A stretch of DNA of 64,000 nucleotides from Kingdonia uniflora (GCA_014058105.1 JACGCM010001272.1:124001-188000), one strand, 5' to 3'; shown: positions 23,665-35,931, numbered from the stretch's first letter. The notes: generated from the letters alone by a model not told the origin. Made by a program: numbers and translations.

Positions 23665-24347
23665 TGTAATAGCCTATTTTCGTAGAGACCGAAAACAGTG
23701 TTTTACACCTTTAAACTATAGAATTGTGATTGAGAACCGGAAGTAATTGACACGAGTTTGAGCGTGGAAAACCCTCGAATGGGTAAAAAACCATGACCTC
23801 TCCTGAGGATTTCTGAAAGAATGGTATTTATATACATGTTAGCTATTACAAAGTGAAAGAAATAAGATCTTTGAGCTTTAGTAGGAATCACTTTCTCTAG
23901 GAGTTCTCTAGATGATAATAGCCGTCCTGGATCCTGATCTCTAGATCTCTTTTTATAGGTCTTAAAATATGACCGTTGGATACATTGATGATGTACGTTT
24001 TGGTCGTCCGTGTTTGATGAGTCTTTATGAGGTCTTTTGTAACGTCTTAATATTTGATAATTGTTGATCTTGTAACGGATCTCTTGATGACCTTAGCTAT
24101 AACTTCGGACTATTGATGAGGATACGATCTCTAACGATGCTCGTATGTATGTGAACTGTTGATAGACATCTGAGTATCTTCTGTAGTGCAATGCTACTGG
24201 ATGCTTCAATATCTTCGAACTGTAGGTAAGGAAGTCAGTATTGCGGTCTTCTTGCTCTCATTCCTTGATTGGTTATTAGTGTGATTACTCGAGCTACGTG
24301 AGTTCGAATATCAGACTCAGTAAGAGGATTAGAAATAAGCCCTCACA
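23665..24347 (-). repeat. LTR of a divergent subfamily (G), 683 bp
   Basis: TGTAATAGCCTATTTTCG to CCTCACA, with CTCTCCTGAGGATTT shared with other family LTRs but long unalignable stretches. It is flanked on the left by a primer-binding site (minus strand TGGCACCGTCTGTGGG, 23647-23662) and on the right by polypurine-like GAGAGAGGGCAGT (24348-24360), so it is both a 5' LTR for what lies left and a 3' LTR for what lies right. Confidence 0.75.
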
Positions 24348-26102
24348 ACTGCCCTCTCTCAGCCAATAACAGAAGAAACGTGTGTAGTGAGTGGTGCTGG
24401 TTGAGAAGTCCAGTCGTTTTAATTGCTGCATTGATGGCTTCCTAGGTATCTGGAGGAATAATTGTTTGGACTGTTGGGTCTCCCAAAATAGCTGCTGGAG
24501 ATGTGTGCTTGTGATAAAGACTTTCTTGGAAGTGGTGGTTTGTATTAAACGCTGCTGCTATATAAAAATGGTGACCAGTTGCTTTTACTGTTCATCTTGG
24601 TTTATCCTGTCATTCGTCTGGATTTGCATAAGTAATAGTGATGGTGACTACTCATCGTCAGGCTTATGAAGAGAGAGTTCAGAGCAAGATGACAAGTCTG
24701 CGGACTAGTTATTTTGGTAGCCAAAGTCTTTCTCTGCCAACTCTAATCCTGTTCCTCCCACTTTTCATGGGATAATATTGGAAGAAGTAGAGGAGGAAGA
24801 AGATGATTATCATCAAATGTGGCGCTTCCATTACATGGTCTTGTTTGTTGCTCATCGTCGGGCCTGTCTGCGGATGCTTGCAGAGGATCTAGTGGCGGCG
24901 GAAGATAACAAGGCGAGGAAGTCGTCTGAGAAGTATTGTCGATACCCTGCGAAGGATTGGGTGTTGTAATGGTGAAGGAGGTCCTTCGTCAGCAGCGGAG
25001 GTGGGGGCTATGGAGGAGTGGTGAGATTAACTTTGTCCTCTACCTCACTCCAGTTCTACTTCTTGAGCTTTGAGTTCTTCTGCAAGGCCCGCCATTGTTT
25101 CTGCTCAAGTGTTGTACTGTCATGTGTAAGGTGGGCTGTTCTTTGTAAAAGAAATAGTTGTAGAACTTGTAATCTTGATTTTTGAACTGAGTGAAGTATT
25201 CTTCCTTGTAAATTGTTTGTCTTGAATAATAAATTAGAACTTTATTATCTTGTCTTGTAAGTGTTTGAAGCTGCTTGAATGAACTGCTGTAGGATACCAT
25301 GGAAAAATTATCAAACTAGTCACAAATGACATAGGTCGAATATATGAATGAAACATATCTGAATTGTGTAGATCGTTCTTATATATTTGTGGCCTTGTTG
25401 AGATATAGTGTTGTCATGTCTGTGGGAATGATGAGGATATAATATCTTTCGTGCTCAATATAAGTTCTTGTCGTTAGAGCATTGTCATTGTCAACTTGAA
25501 CACTTGTTATCATCGGTGGAACTTGGTTGCAATCTCTGATTAGTTCGAGAGATCGCGCTCGATAAACTTTCTAAAGAGGATGAGAGAGCTGTTGGTGGAG
25601 AAATCATTCCGTGTGGCGAGGAGGAACTATCCGTTCTGTCATTATATGTTAGGTCGGATGATTGATCATAATAAAATGATTTGTTTTTGTTGAGATCATC
25701 TTGTCATCACTTTCTGTATCTACCATAATGTTTAAATGAAATATAATTGAAGCAAGACCTGATGCTAATTTTTTGCTTCTGTCAGACCAAAAATGAGGTA
25801 AGTGACAGCTGGAAAAAACTATACTAGGGTTTTGAACTGGCACTTATGCTATAAATAGTGTAGTAGGATCGTACAGCCGTAGAAGGTTGTTGTTGTACGT
25901 AAATAATCGTACTACCTGATCTGTACAAATCTTCTTGGACAGTGAGTCCTTGTATTTAATAATGGCAGAGGAGAGACAAACGTGATAACAAAACACGTTA
26001 CACTAGAAATCATGACGACGGCCAATGAAAAGACGTGCCTGCTAGGAGAGAGGATGCTGACGTGCGTCCCAAAGAGCCGCCATTTCAGAAACCGAGTGAT
26101 AA
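24348..26102 (-). other. Non-coding region between the 3' LTR and the accessory genes of E/G
   Basis: About 1.7 kb. The first 60 bp match the flank of the family polypurine tract (CAGCCAATAACAGAAGAAACG). No conserved coding motif is visible; short frames near 24391 and 24778 are not recognisable. Confidence 0.45.
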
Positions 26103-26110
26103 TATAAAAA
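26103..26110 (+). promoter_or_regulatory. Candidate TATA box of the opposite-strand accessory gene
   Basis: TATAAAAA, followed by a pyrimidine/purine-rich leader with repeated GAGAGA (26151-26185) and a 5'-UTR-type splice donor (CAG|GTTAGT at 26297-26305). Position relative to the first ATG (26469, after an intron 26300-26468) is normal for a plant gene. Confidence 0.4.
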
Positions 26111-26468
26111 CTCGTCTTTCTTTCTCCCATAAACCACATTCAATTACAGAGAGAGGAAAGAGCATTTCTAGAGAGAGAAAGTCTTCAAACTTGGAACGAA
26201 GTCTTCCATTGTTGTGTGATCTTTTTAAGAAGAACAAAGTTTTGCCGTCTGAGGTGCAAGTGGTGACCGGAGTCGACGACTGTTACTCCACTAGTACAGG
26301 TTAGTATCTCTGCTTCCATCTTTTCTATTGTGGTAGATAGTTTGTGTGTTGAATGCCATATTTGATTGTAGTAGCTTGCTTGGTAGATTGATGACTTGTT
26401 GAGCATGGCTGAGGGATAAAGCCTGTTTGATCACAAAGCACTGAATAGCTTCTTCTTGTATGTGTTAG

Positions 26469-28388
26469 ATGCGTGTCAAAAATTTGAAACCCAATAGTAA
26501 AATAGTTGCATCCTCCAGTGATGATTCATCGTCGTCGGGTAGGACTATAGATTATGTAGAGGAGAGTGGTAAAATTGTTGCTGATATGCCAACTGTTCAT
26601 TCAGGGGAGGGTGGGGAATTGCACGTGGAGATTGAGACTGGGCAATTTTATAAGTATTCCGAGAATGTAGACGTGGAGAAGAAATTTTTACAGTACAAAA
26701 AAGGTTTATATGGAAAATGGGGGCATTATGTGATGAATGCGGGGTTGTGGTTTAGAGCTCTGGTGAGACCAGGTGGTAAGATAAAGCATATCTGGTGCCT
26801 TCCCTGGATCAGTGGAAGAGAAATATGGGTATAGGAGATGATATAGATGTCTCTTATTATAATGGAACTGGTACAGAGGTCGTAGAGGAGGGATTCCTTT
26901 GTTACTTGAACCAGGTCGTATATGGGTTGAGCATTCCCCTAACCTTTTTCCAAAAGGGGGTAATGAATGCTCTAAAGAGCTGCCATGGCCAATTAAATGG
27001 TAATGACTTTAAGATGATGAGGGTCTGTGAAGCCCTTAACAAGAGATGGAGAGATGGTGGCGTTGCGAGACAGTTCGTTGCATACGATGTTTTGAAATAC
27101 TATAAGTTTAAATATATGAAAGGTTGAAAAAGTGGATATTTGTTTAGTAATTCGGCGAGGCCGAAATTCTTTGACTTTGAATCTGCTAGGAGACCCTGGT
27201 GTGACCATCTTGTAATGGTACGGGGTAATTGTATGCAAGTACTTGGGGAACCGACGCTCGAGCTGTTATATAAGAATTTTAAAGAGAGTAAGTGTCTTTA
27301 TTCTGTCTGCATTTTGTCTTTTAACTTGTTGCGAACTGCTAACATAATTTGTTGTTGATTTGGCAGAACCTAATCTGAAAAGTGTTGCTAATACATCAAG
27401 CTTGTTTGACGTCGTATCTCAAGAAAGAAACGATCTGAACCAAGTACTTGGAGAGTTAAGTATCCGTAGAGAGAAATGACTGAACTCTGTAGTTCCAAAA
27501 GTTCAACGAGCTCATCAAAATCAAGCTATGGCAACTTCTAGGTCTGCTTTTGATGGGATGGCAGAGATTCTTGTCTGTGATGCGGGTACTTCGACCTTAA
27601 AAGGTTGACGACCTAGAGGAAAATTGGTGTTGTCAGCTTCGGAGCAAACGGCGTTTGGGCAGGCTCCACAGGTGGAGGTCGAGGTAGTAGATGTTGCTGC
27701 AGATATGGTGCCTCCTACGAAGAAGCAGAGGCAAGAGGGCAAAACTAAGAAAACGTCCTCGAAAATCCTTAATCCCGGTGTGATGGGGCAGACATCGCGC
27801 GACCTAGCTAAACATGATCCACAGCGTCTGAACGCTGAGATTAAGTCCAGCATTATGCAGGTATGATTATCTGGGTTTGAGAAGTGATCTGACTGATAAC
27901 TTTGCTATGTTGTTCTTGTGGTACAGTTGTCTGCTGTGTGGGACTCGGCCTACGAGGTGTTGAGGGCAGGTGCTGAGGACCGTGCTGGCCTGGTTCAGCA
28001 ACATGATACAGAGAAAGCTGCACTGAGGGAACACTTCGATAAAGAGCGAACTACACTATCTGAGGAGTTGAAGGACCAGATGGAAAAGGAGAAAAATCTG
28101 TTGTAGAAGCAGTTCGAGGCAGAGACTGCTGTCTTGAAGAAGGAGATCGAAGATGCTACGAAGAAGATTATCGACACTGTGGTGGATGGGCAAAATAAGC
28201 TTGTTAAAGCCTTCTACCAGTGGGGTTTGAATCAAGAGGATGTCTCCCTTGCTATCGCTGGGAAGTATAGTGAGATAGTTTTCCCAGACGAAGAAGCCTC
28301 TCCAGTAGTTGATCGACCTTCTGAGCAGATACCAGCTTCTTTAGTGGCGGATGACACAGTCAAGGAGGTAGCAGAAGTCAATCCTTGA
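26469..28388 (+). pseudogene. Accessory ORF 1 of E/G, spliced, opposite strand to pol
   Basis: ATG at 26469 directly follows an acceptor (TGTGTTAG). Translation runs to about 26800, shifts frame by one, continues VPSLDQWKRNMGIGDDIDV and GFLCYLNQVVYGLSIPLTFFQKGVMNAL, passes one TGA at 27125, then an intron 27288-27366, an acidic/basic linker with PPTKKQRQEGKTKK (nuclear-signal-like), a second intron 27861-27926, and a coiled-coil C-terminus (LREHFDKERTTLSEELKDQ) with one TAG, stopping at 28388. The FxCYLNQ..YGLSIPLTFFQ block resembles the plant 'putative gypsy-type transposon' domain (PF04195) found in extra ORFs of Tat elements; this is recognition by eye. Function is unknown. Confidence 0.6.
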
Positions 28389-28516
28389 TTATGTAGATGT
28401 AACATAATTTTTAAAGTGTCTGGTCGAACTTGTCCCTTGTAGTGGTGATAGATCTTTTTTGCTGAGACTTGAAAAAAAAATTGTTGGTATATGTCGTTTG
28501 ATGGTGAATATATAAT

Positions 28517-29690
28517 TTGTATGTAGGAGGCAGTTCGTTTAAGGGGGAAAGTGATCAAGATGGAGAAGGCCTTGATTCGAGCAAGGGATTCCATCAATCG
28601 TGTTCCATCAATCGTGTTCAACAGGTACACAATAAACTTGAATATGAGAGATGTCTTCATAAATCCAATTTTGATAACACCTTTAAGGAGTTATTCAAAC
28701 TTTAATATAGATATGGGAAGATAAAAATTGAGAGGGATGAGGTTTTGCGGAGAGATAGCGATAGGTTTGTCTTATTCCGAAAATCCCTTAAGGATAAGCA
28801 GTTCATAGATGAGAGTGATAAGTTAGAGTGTTAAAGGTCGTTATTGTCTTTGATGCTTTACTTTGAGGCCGAAATAGATAGTGAACGGGGCTTGAAGGAG
28901 GCCTATTTAAAACTGTTAACTGAGAGAGGTGTAGTTCCAGATCCAGCTCGGGTGAAATTCTTAGCGTAAGAAGCGCGTAATCGTCATAGAATAGAGGCGA
29001 AAAGATGCTCAGCTCGGGCTGGTGTATTAATCATATGGGGTGGTGTAGGTGTAACGCCTGATGAGCTTAACTTTTGTAGGGGCAAAGAATGATGAGGATC
29101 CTTTTCTTCAATATAAAGAAGGAAGATAGAAGGATCCAGGCGCAATTAGAAATCGATCTGAGGCAAGCTTGTAACGGACTGGAGCGATGCAAGGATTATA
29201 ATGCATGTCTGGAGAGGGAAAAGGTGAAGTGTAATAAGTTGTTCCATAGCTCGGAAAAGAGAGTGACATTGTTAGAAGCACGTTTACTAGATATGCAGAA
29301 ACGTCTGCAAGTGCCCCAATCGCGCTTGAAGAAGAATCTTGCTCCAAAGCGGGGAAAACCTACTAGTAACACGGATCACGAACGCTAGATAGCCGATGTG
29401 ATCGCATTTTATGGAGGCGAGTTCAAGGGAGTAGAAAATGAATTTTGATGTTATATCTTGAGTTGTGGTAAAGATGTTGAGGTAGAGAATGATAAGGTTA
29501 AAAATATGTGGTTTGTAAAAGGTAATGAGGGTGGAGGAGCTTCAACCTCAAAACCGCGAGCTGAAGAGTCTGAAAAGGAGGAGGTCGAAGATCTGTTGCC
29601 TCACACACGACATAAGACCCGTCCTTAAGAGGTCGTAATCTTCGATGAACTTTTGCAAGTAGATGCGAGTAGTAGTAGGGTTCAATCATA
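28517..29690 (+). pseudogene. Accessory ORF 2 of E/G, coiled coil, decayed
   Basis: A chain of charged helical stretches in shifting frames: NKLEYERCLHKSNFDNTFKEL, ERDEVLRRDSDRFVLFRKSL, EAEIDSERGLKEAYLKLLTE, then 29089-29388 (QLEIDLRQACNGLERCKDYN, SSEKRVTLLEARLLDMQKRL) and an acidic end (EESEKEEVEDLL). At least four stops or frameshifts. It looks like one long coiled-coil protein continuing the theme of accessory ORF 1. No catalytic motif is seen. Confidence 0.5.
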
Positions 29691-29894
29691 AGCCATCCAA
29701 ACTGTGGTCTATAATTGTTCTCTGCATGATGTAGTTGATTTGTGTATCATAGCTTGATGTTGTAATAAATGTTGTTGAATGATATGTCTTGCTTGCATGA
29801 ATATTTGTTGATAGATGTGTGTCCTTTGTAATTTCGTCTTCTAGGTTGATGTTGATAACAAAATGAACTTTTTGCTTTAAGTAAAGAACTGACC

Positions 29895-30971
29895 GCAGGA
29901 TTACAGCGGTGTTCGTTGGCGGTTAAAAATACGACCTTGTTGAACTCAAAGCTGGAGGCTGAAATATTGGAGCTACAGAGTCGGTTGAATGCTGTGATTG
30001 TAGAGTTGTCAAGTAAGGATGCAGAGATATTGACTGTCCATAATGAAGCCAAGTTGTGGAAAGAGTCTTTAAAGAAGAAAAAATTGGAAACCATGACTGC
30101 GAACCAACAAGTCTTGGATCTGTCGAGTACGATTGAAAAATAGAAGAACTATCTGTTGTATTATCAATCGGCAGTGACAGATAATTCTAATATGTTAAAG
30201 AAGCAGGATGTTAAACTTCGTAATATGTGAGAGGGTCTGAAAAAGATGAAATGGGATTTGCACGAAGCTCGAGACTCTTGTCAGAGAAAAAGTGACCGTG
30301 CCAAAACTCATGAAGAAGCATATTTCAAGAGAAATTGAGAACTGAATGAAACTATCAATAAGTGTAACTCACGCATTGCTGATCTTGACCAGGAAAAACA
30401 AGCCTTGATACTAGAATGTCTGCAAGGTAATAAAATTTATGAGGAGCTCCATGTGAAGTATAAGGAGTCGCAAAAATTGGCGGATGCTGCACACGACGAA
30501 AACAGGTATTCTCAAAAGGTGTGTGATAAGTTGAAATGTCTGAAGGAGGAGATGAAGCGTAGTGTGCAGATAACGAAGCAATATAGGGATTCGTTGCTGA
30601 ATGAGAAAAAGATTCTAGCAGATCGATGTTAGGATCTTGAAGACGAACTAAAAAAAGTGAAGACCGAGCTTGGTGAAGCTATATTGTTAACTGCAGATAA
30701 TGCTACATTGCACACTATGGCTATGTTGCATGCTGATATAGAGAAATTACGGCAAGAACGTGATTCGATTTTGGCTGCTCCATTTGAACATGGTATGGAG
30801 TACGATATGCAGCTAACGCGGTTATCTTATATAGATAATCTGATGCCGAGAGTTACGGAGCTGTTGAATCCGTCTCCTATTGAAGTTGATACTGATATAC
30901 CTTTCCTTGCCTTACTTTCGTCGGGGCCTGGGGAAATTTTGAATGTTGTACGCCTGAAGCGAGAAAAATAG
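29895..30971 (+). pseudogene. Accessory ORF 3 of E/G, long coiled coil
   Basis: A single frame from an acceptor-like CGCAG (about 29899) to TAG at 30969-30971 is interrupted only by four in-frame stops, with no frameshift. It reads as about 350 codons of coiled coil (LNSKLEAEILELQSRLNAV, KLKCLKEEMKRSVQITKQYR) and ends with a hydrophobic/acidic tail including DNLMPRVTELLNPSPIEVDT. Retaining one frame for about 1.07 kb suggests it was translated until recently. It ends about 170 bp before the tandem array. It may be the 3' exon of the same gene as ORF 1 or 2, since a splice-acceptor-like site precedes it. Confidence 0.5.
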
Positions 30972-31139
30972 TTAACTGTAATTAGACAGAGTATAAATAT
31001 GTCTTTGCTGTAAAAAAAATGTCAAACGTTTAGTACACAAGTATTTTTGCTTTTTTTTCTCCATGAATTGTCGGATTGGGTGAACCAATAAACGACCATG
31101 TAGAGATATATGACTGGAGCGATGTCGTATTCTCTTTTG

Positions 31140-32530
31140 TATAGGTCGAATTGACCAAGTCAATAAGCAACCGTAAAGAGATGCATTGAATGTTAAATAA
31201 TTGTATAGTGCATATCTGTTAGATCGAATTGATTGTCTCAAAAAGCGACCCTCGGTGAGCGAGTTTATTTGGATAGCTATGTAGTAGGTCTCAGTTACTG
31301 GTCGAATTGAGTGTATCAATAAGCGACTGTAATGAGATGTATTGAATATGGCATAGTTGTATAATGTATCTCTGCCAGATCGAATTGATTTACTCAATAA
31401 GCGGCCCTCGGAGAGCGTGTTTATTTGGATAGCTATGTAGTAGGTTACAGTCACATGTCGAATTGAGCGTATCAATAAGCGACTGTAATGAGATGTATTG
31501 AATATAGCATAGCTGTATAGTGCATTTCTGCCAAACTGAATTGATTGACTCAATAAGTGGCCCTTAGAGAGCGTGTTTATTTGGATAGCTATGTAGTAGG
31601 TCTCAGTCACAGGTTGAATTAAGCGTATCAATAAGCGATCGTACTAAGACATCTAGAATATTGAATAGTTGTATGGTGCATCTCTGCCAGATCAAATTGA
31701 TTGAATCAATAAGCGACCCTCGGAGAGCGAGTTTATTTGAGCAGCTATGTTGTAGGTCTCAGTCACAGGTTGAATTGAGCGTATCAATAAGCGACCGTAC
31801 CGAGACATCTAGAATATTGAATAGCTGTATGGTGCATCTCTGCAAGACCGAATTGATTGACTCAATAAGCGACCCACAGAGAACGAGTTTATTTGAGCAG
31901 CTATGTTGTAGGTTTCTGTCACAGGTCGAATTGAGCGTATCAATAAGCGACCGCACTGAGGCATCAAGAAAATTGGATAGTTGTGTGGTGCATCTCTGCC
32001 AGATCGAATTGATTGACTCAATAAGCGGCCCTCGGAGAGCGAGTTTATTTAAACAACTATGTTGTAGGTCTCAGTCATAGGTCAAATTGAGCGTATCAAT
32101 AAGTGGCCGTACCGAGACATCTAGAATATTGAATAGCTATATAGTGCATCTCTGCCAGATCGAATTGATTGACTCAATAAGCGACACTCGGAGAGCAATT
32201 TTATTTGAACAACTATGTTGTAGGTCTTAGTCACTGGTCGAATTGAGCATATCAATAACCAATCGTACTGAGACATCTAGAATATTGGATAGTTGTATGG
32301 TGCATCTCTGCCAGATCAAATTGATTGACTCAATAAGCGATCCTCGGAGAGCGAGTTTATTTGAACTATCTTGTAGGTCTCAGTTACAGGTCGAATTAAG
32401 CATATCAATAAGCAACCGTACTGAGACATCTATAATATTGGATAGTTGTATGGTGCATCTCTGCCAGATCGAATTGATTGACTCAATAAGCGACCCTCAG
32501 AGAGCGAGTTTATTTGAACAACTATGTTTA
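31140..32530 (+). repeat. 78-bp tandem repeat, array 3 (about 18 units, 9 dimers)
   Basis: Core CAATAAGCGACC at 31707, 31785, 31863, 31941, 32019 and 32097: exactly 78 bp apart each time. Alternate units are of two types, as in array 1. Unlike the other arrays, both strands have long open frames here (plus 31661-32080 with 52-residue period; minus 31631-30972 with 26-residue subunits). It lies between integrase and the accessory genes. Confidence 0.9.
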
Positions 32531-32644
32531 GTTATTCTCTGGGATAAACGAAGATAGTAGAAATGCTTGAATTGAGTAGACTTGCAAAATGAAGCAGAAA
32601 AAGTATTTTATTGTATAATATCGGATATTATAGCATGTTTATAT

Positions 32645-33760
32645 TCAATACAGCCTCAATCGGCGGGTATTCCATGGATTCGGTATAGGTACACCTTCAT
32701 ATGTGGTGAGATCGTAGGATCCTAAACCACTTGCGCCAGTTATGATAAAAGAACCTTCCCAATTGTCTGCTAACTTACCAGCATTAGGTATTTTCCGATG
32801 TGGTGGGATTTCTCTGAGAACGAGGTCTTTAACTTTAAATTCTCTGTGTCGGACACGTCTGTTATATGACCAGGATAAAGCAAGATGATATCTTCCCATA
32901 TTATCAATGGCTCTGTCACGTGTTTCTTCGATCAAATTCTGATTGCATGCGATCTGAAATTCATTTTCTTCATTTGCCATCTTGTGATCATGTATCGGGT
33001 GATGATACTGAGTGGGAATGATGGCTTCAGTCCCGTAAGCCAGTAAGAACGGAGTACAACCTGTTACGGTTCTAGGAGTTTTTTGGTAGGCCCAAAGTAC
33101 GTGTGGTAACTCGTTCCCCTTTTTGTCGTCTAAACGCTTCTTGATGCCATCCACAATAGTTTGATTAGTAATCTCAGCCTGTCCGTTTCCTTGTGGGTAA
33201 TAAGAATTGAATGGAGAATGAATGATGTTGTGCTCATTGAGGAATGCGACGATCTTGCTGTGGTCCATTATCAATTCGGATGAGATGTGGTCTGCCGAAT
33301 CGGATAATAATGTTCTCCCAGATAAATTTGATGACATCGTCTTCTCGGGTTCGGCACAATGGAACTGCTTCTACCAATTTAGTAAAGTAATTTGTAGTGA
33401 CCAATAAATGTTTTTTGTTTTCCTGGTGCTGTAGGAAACTCTCCTACGAGATCGAGAGCCCATCGTCTGAATGGCCAAGTAACTTGGCTCGAGTGTAGTT
33501 CAAGTGTTGGAGCTCAAATTTTAGGTCCGTACCGCTGACAAGTGTCACACTTATGGGCATATTCGATTGCCTGTGCTTTCACCTTAAGACAAAACATTCC
33601 ATGAGTTAAAGCTTTGCTTGCAAGAGATTATCCTATTGCATGGGATCCGTACGTGCCTCCGTGTAGATCGTGCAAGAATTGTTGTACTTCTATGTCAAAT
33701 AGACAAAAGAGGTAGGGACCAGTGACCGAAATTTTGTATAGGAGATTGTCCTGAACAATG
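32645..33760 (-). pseudogene. Element E integrase
   Basis: Minus-strand translation gives the core domain (NYFTKLVEAVPLCRTREDD, RIDNG) and then 33337-32645 with HSPFNSYYPQGNGQAEITNQ, LPHVLWAYQKTPRTVTGCTP, LLAYGTEAIIP, and the C-terminal GKLADNWEGSFIITGASG and IPNPWNTRRLRLY. These match the plant gypsy integrase around the catalytic glutamate (GNGQ.E) and its C-terminal GPF-like module. The DDE integrase joins cDNA to the chromosome, giving 5-bp duplications like those seen here. At least one frameshift (near 33250) and several stops lie upstream, including in the zinc-binding region. Confidence 0.9.
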
Positions 33761-33957
33761 TATCTTCGAGCGTTGTCAATTAATCTCCGCCGCTCTTTAG
33801 TATCCTCAGGAAGTGGCCCGTCAAATTTATTTTGAGGTCCGATGTAAGTAATGAAAGGCTTTCTCCAATCATCTTTGATCTCTTCGTTGCCCCCAGTATA
33901 AATGGCATTGGACTCGATGATATTAATACTGGGGTAAGAAATGACGTCAATTTTTAA

Positions 33958-35931
33958 TTAACGAGCTTCTGATCCGAGAACACCAGTAAGGTAAGCGAGC
34001 GCATCTGAATGTATATTTTCTCCCCTAGGAAAAGGCTTCATAGAAATTGTCTGGAATTTGTTCATTCGTTCGACCACTGCAGCAACATAGTCGACCATTC
34101 TCTTATTGGTATGATAGACGCTTGTGCAATGGTTGACGATTAGTAATGAATTTGTGTAGACAGGGAGTTTTGCTACTACCAGTGTGATTGCCATGTCCAA
34201 GCCATGAATCAAAGCCTCATATTCTGCTTCGTTATTGGTTGCTTCAAAACTGAGGTGAGCGGATTTTTGAGCCGATCATTGGAGAGAGTAATAAGAATGA
34301 TTCTAATCCCTGATCCGGATGGACCAACGGAGCCGTCAGTCAAAAATCACCAACCTCTCTTTGTTACCCAATCTGACTTATCTTCGGATTGATCTGCAAG
34401 TGGCTCATCTTTCTGATCAATAAATTATTCTTCCTAATAAGGATCCTCTACTGGAAAGTCTGCTAGGAAATCTGCTACAACTTGACCTTTTTCAGATTGG
34501 CATGGTTCGAAATGTACATCGTGCTCCCCAAGTGTTACTGAATACGTTGAGATTGTTCGCGCTTGGATAATATTTTGCGGAGTGGATAGTTCTTCAAAAC
34601 ACGAATAGTATGAGCTTGGAAATACTGCTTTAATTTCTGGGATGTATAGATGAGAGCGAGAAGAAGCTTCTCGATTTTGGTGTACCTCGTTTCAGCGGAA
34701 GTTAGAGTTTTGTAGATAAATAGACTGGTTTCTTAGTCTTTACTCCGAGTTAGAGAAGAAAAGAGCTGAGAGATGTATCTGTGACAACTAGGTACACTGT
34801 AAATTCTTCTCCATCTGTTTGTGTGCTCATAACTGGTGGTTTTCCCAAATAACGTTTGAGTTCGAGGAAAGCTGCTTCGTATTTGTCTGTCCATTCAATC
34901 TCTGGATCTTTCTTTGATTTTCCCCATGATGTACCCTGTCTTAACAGATTAAATAAAGGTCGACATCTGTCTGATGATTTGGATACAAATCTATTAAGTG
35001 CTGCAATCTTTCCGGCTAGTTTCTGAATGTCCTTCTTTGTCTTTGGTGAAGGCATAGCCAAGAGAGCTCGTACGTTTGACGGATCAGCTTCAATGCCTCA
35101 TTTGCTTATTAGATGGCCCAAAAACTTTTTGGATTGCACACCGAATTGGCATTTATCAGGATTTAAGCGCATCTTGTAAGATCACAAAATCTCAAAAGTT
35201 GCTCGCAAATCTGCAAGCTGGTCCTCTTTCTTGAGACTTTTGTAGAGCATATCGTCAATGTAGACCTCTATTATTTTACCGAGATGGTCTTTGAACATTT
35301 ATGTCATCAATCTCTGATAGGTGGCGCCGACATTTTTTAGGCCGAAGGGCATGACTTTATAGCAATATAGACCTTGTTCAGTGATAAATGCAGTCTTGTC
35401 TTGATCTTCAGAAAGAAGTGGCATCTGATTATATCCTGATGTGGCACCCATCATTGAGAGGAGTTCGTGCCCTGCAGTAGAATTGAGCAGGTGATTAATG
35501 ATTGGAAGTAGAAAGCTATCTTTCGGAGTGTGTTTGTTGAGATCCGTGAAATCAACACAGACTCTGATTTTTCCATTCTTCTTCGGGACTGCGACAATGT
35601 TCGAGATCCAGTCCGGGTAAATAGCTTTGCGAATGAAACCGACCTCAATCAATTTGTTGATCTCTTTATTCACTTTGTATCGCAGTTTTGGTGCTAGAGT
35701 TCATTGCTCTTGTTTGACCAGTTCTACTTTATCTTTCAACCCTAGCTTATGGCATGCTATAGCTGGATCGATCCCTGGCATTTCATCAAACGTCCATGTA
35801 AAGACGTCATTATTCTCTATGAGGAATTGTTTGAGATTCGAGCGTTCCTCCGAGTTTAAGAAAGTTCCAATGTGAGTTCCTCTGTGTGTGGCACTGATCT
35901 CGACGTACTCTGTTGGTTCAACGTCGGGCAA
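33958..35931 (-). pseudogene. Element E reverse transcriptase and RNase H
   Basis: Starting at 35931: pre-RT linker (EERSNLKQFLIENNDVFTW, MPGIDPAIACH), then RT (GFIRKAIYPDWISNIVAVPK, VCVDFTDLNKHTPKDSF, LPFGLKN-like MPFGLKNVGATYQRLM), the YIDD box near 35245, and the RT connection (KKDIQKLAGKIAALNRFVSK, EAAFLELKRYL, 35061-34750). RNase H follows to 33958 (VYTNSLLIVNHC, RMVDYVAAVVERMNKF). The first catalytic aspartate is replaced: the family (M/L)DA.SGY reads MGATSGYNQM. In RNase H, the DS motif reads NS. Stops occur between blocks, so the enzyme is dead. It would copy element RNA into cDNA inside the particle. Confidence 0.9.

Noticed and set aside
31140..32530. Regular repeats resembling a CRISPR array
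   Set aside because: Units are contiguous 78-bp repeats without unique spacers, in plant nuclear DNA and within LTR elements.
30972..32557. Long repeat-encoded open frames on both strands as real proteins
   Set aside because: They follow from a stop-free unit whose length is a multiple of three; both strands are open and there is no start context or neighbouring gene signal. I kept this only as a finding to test.
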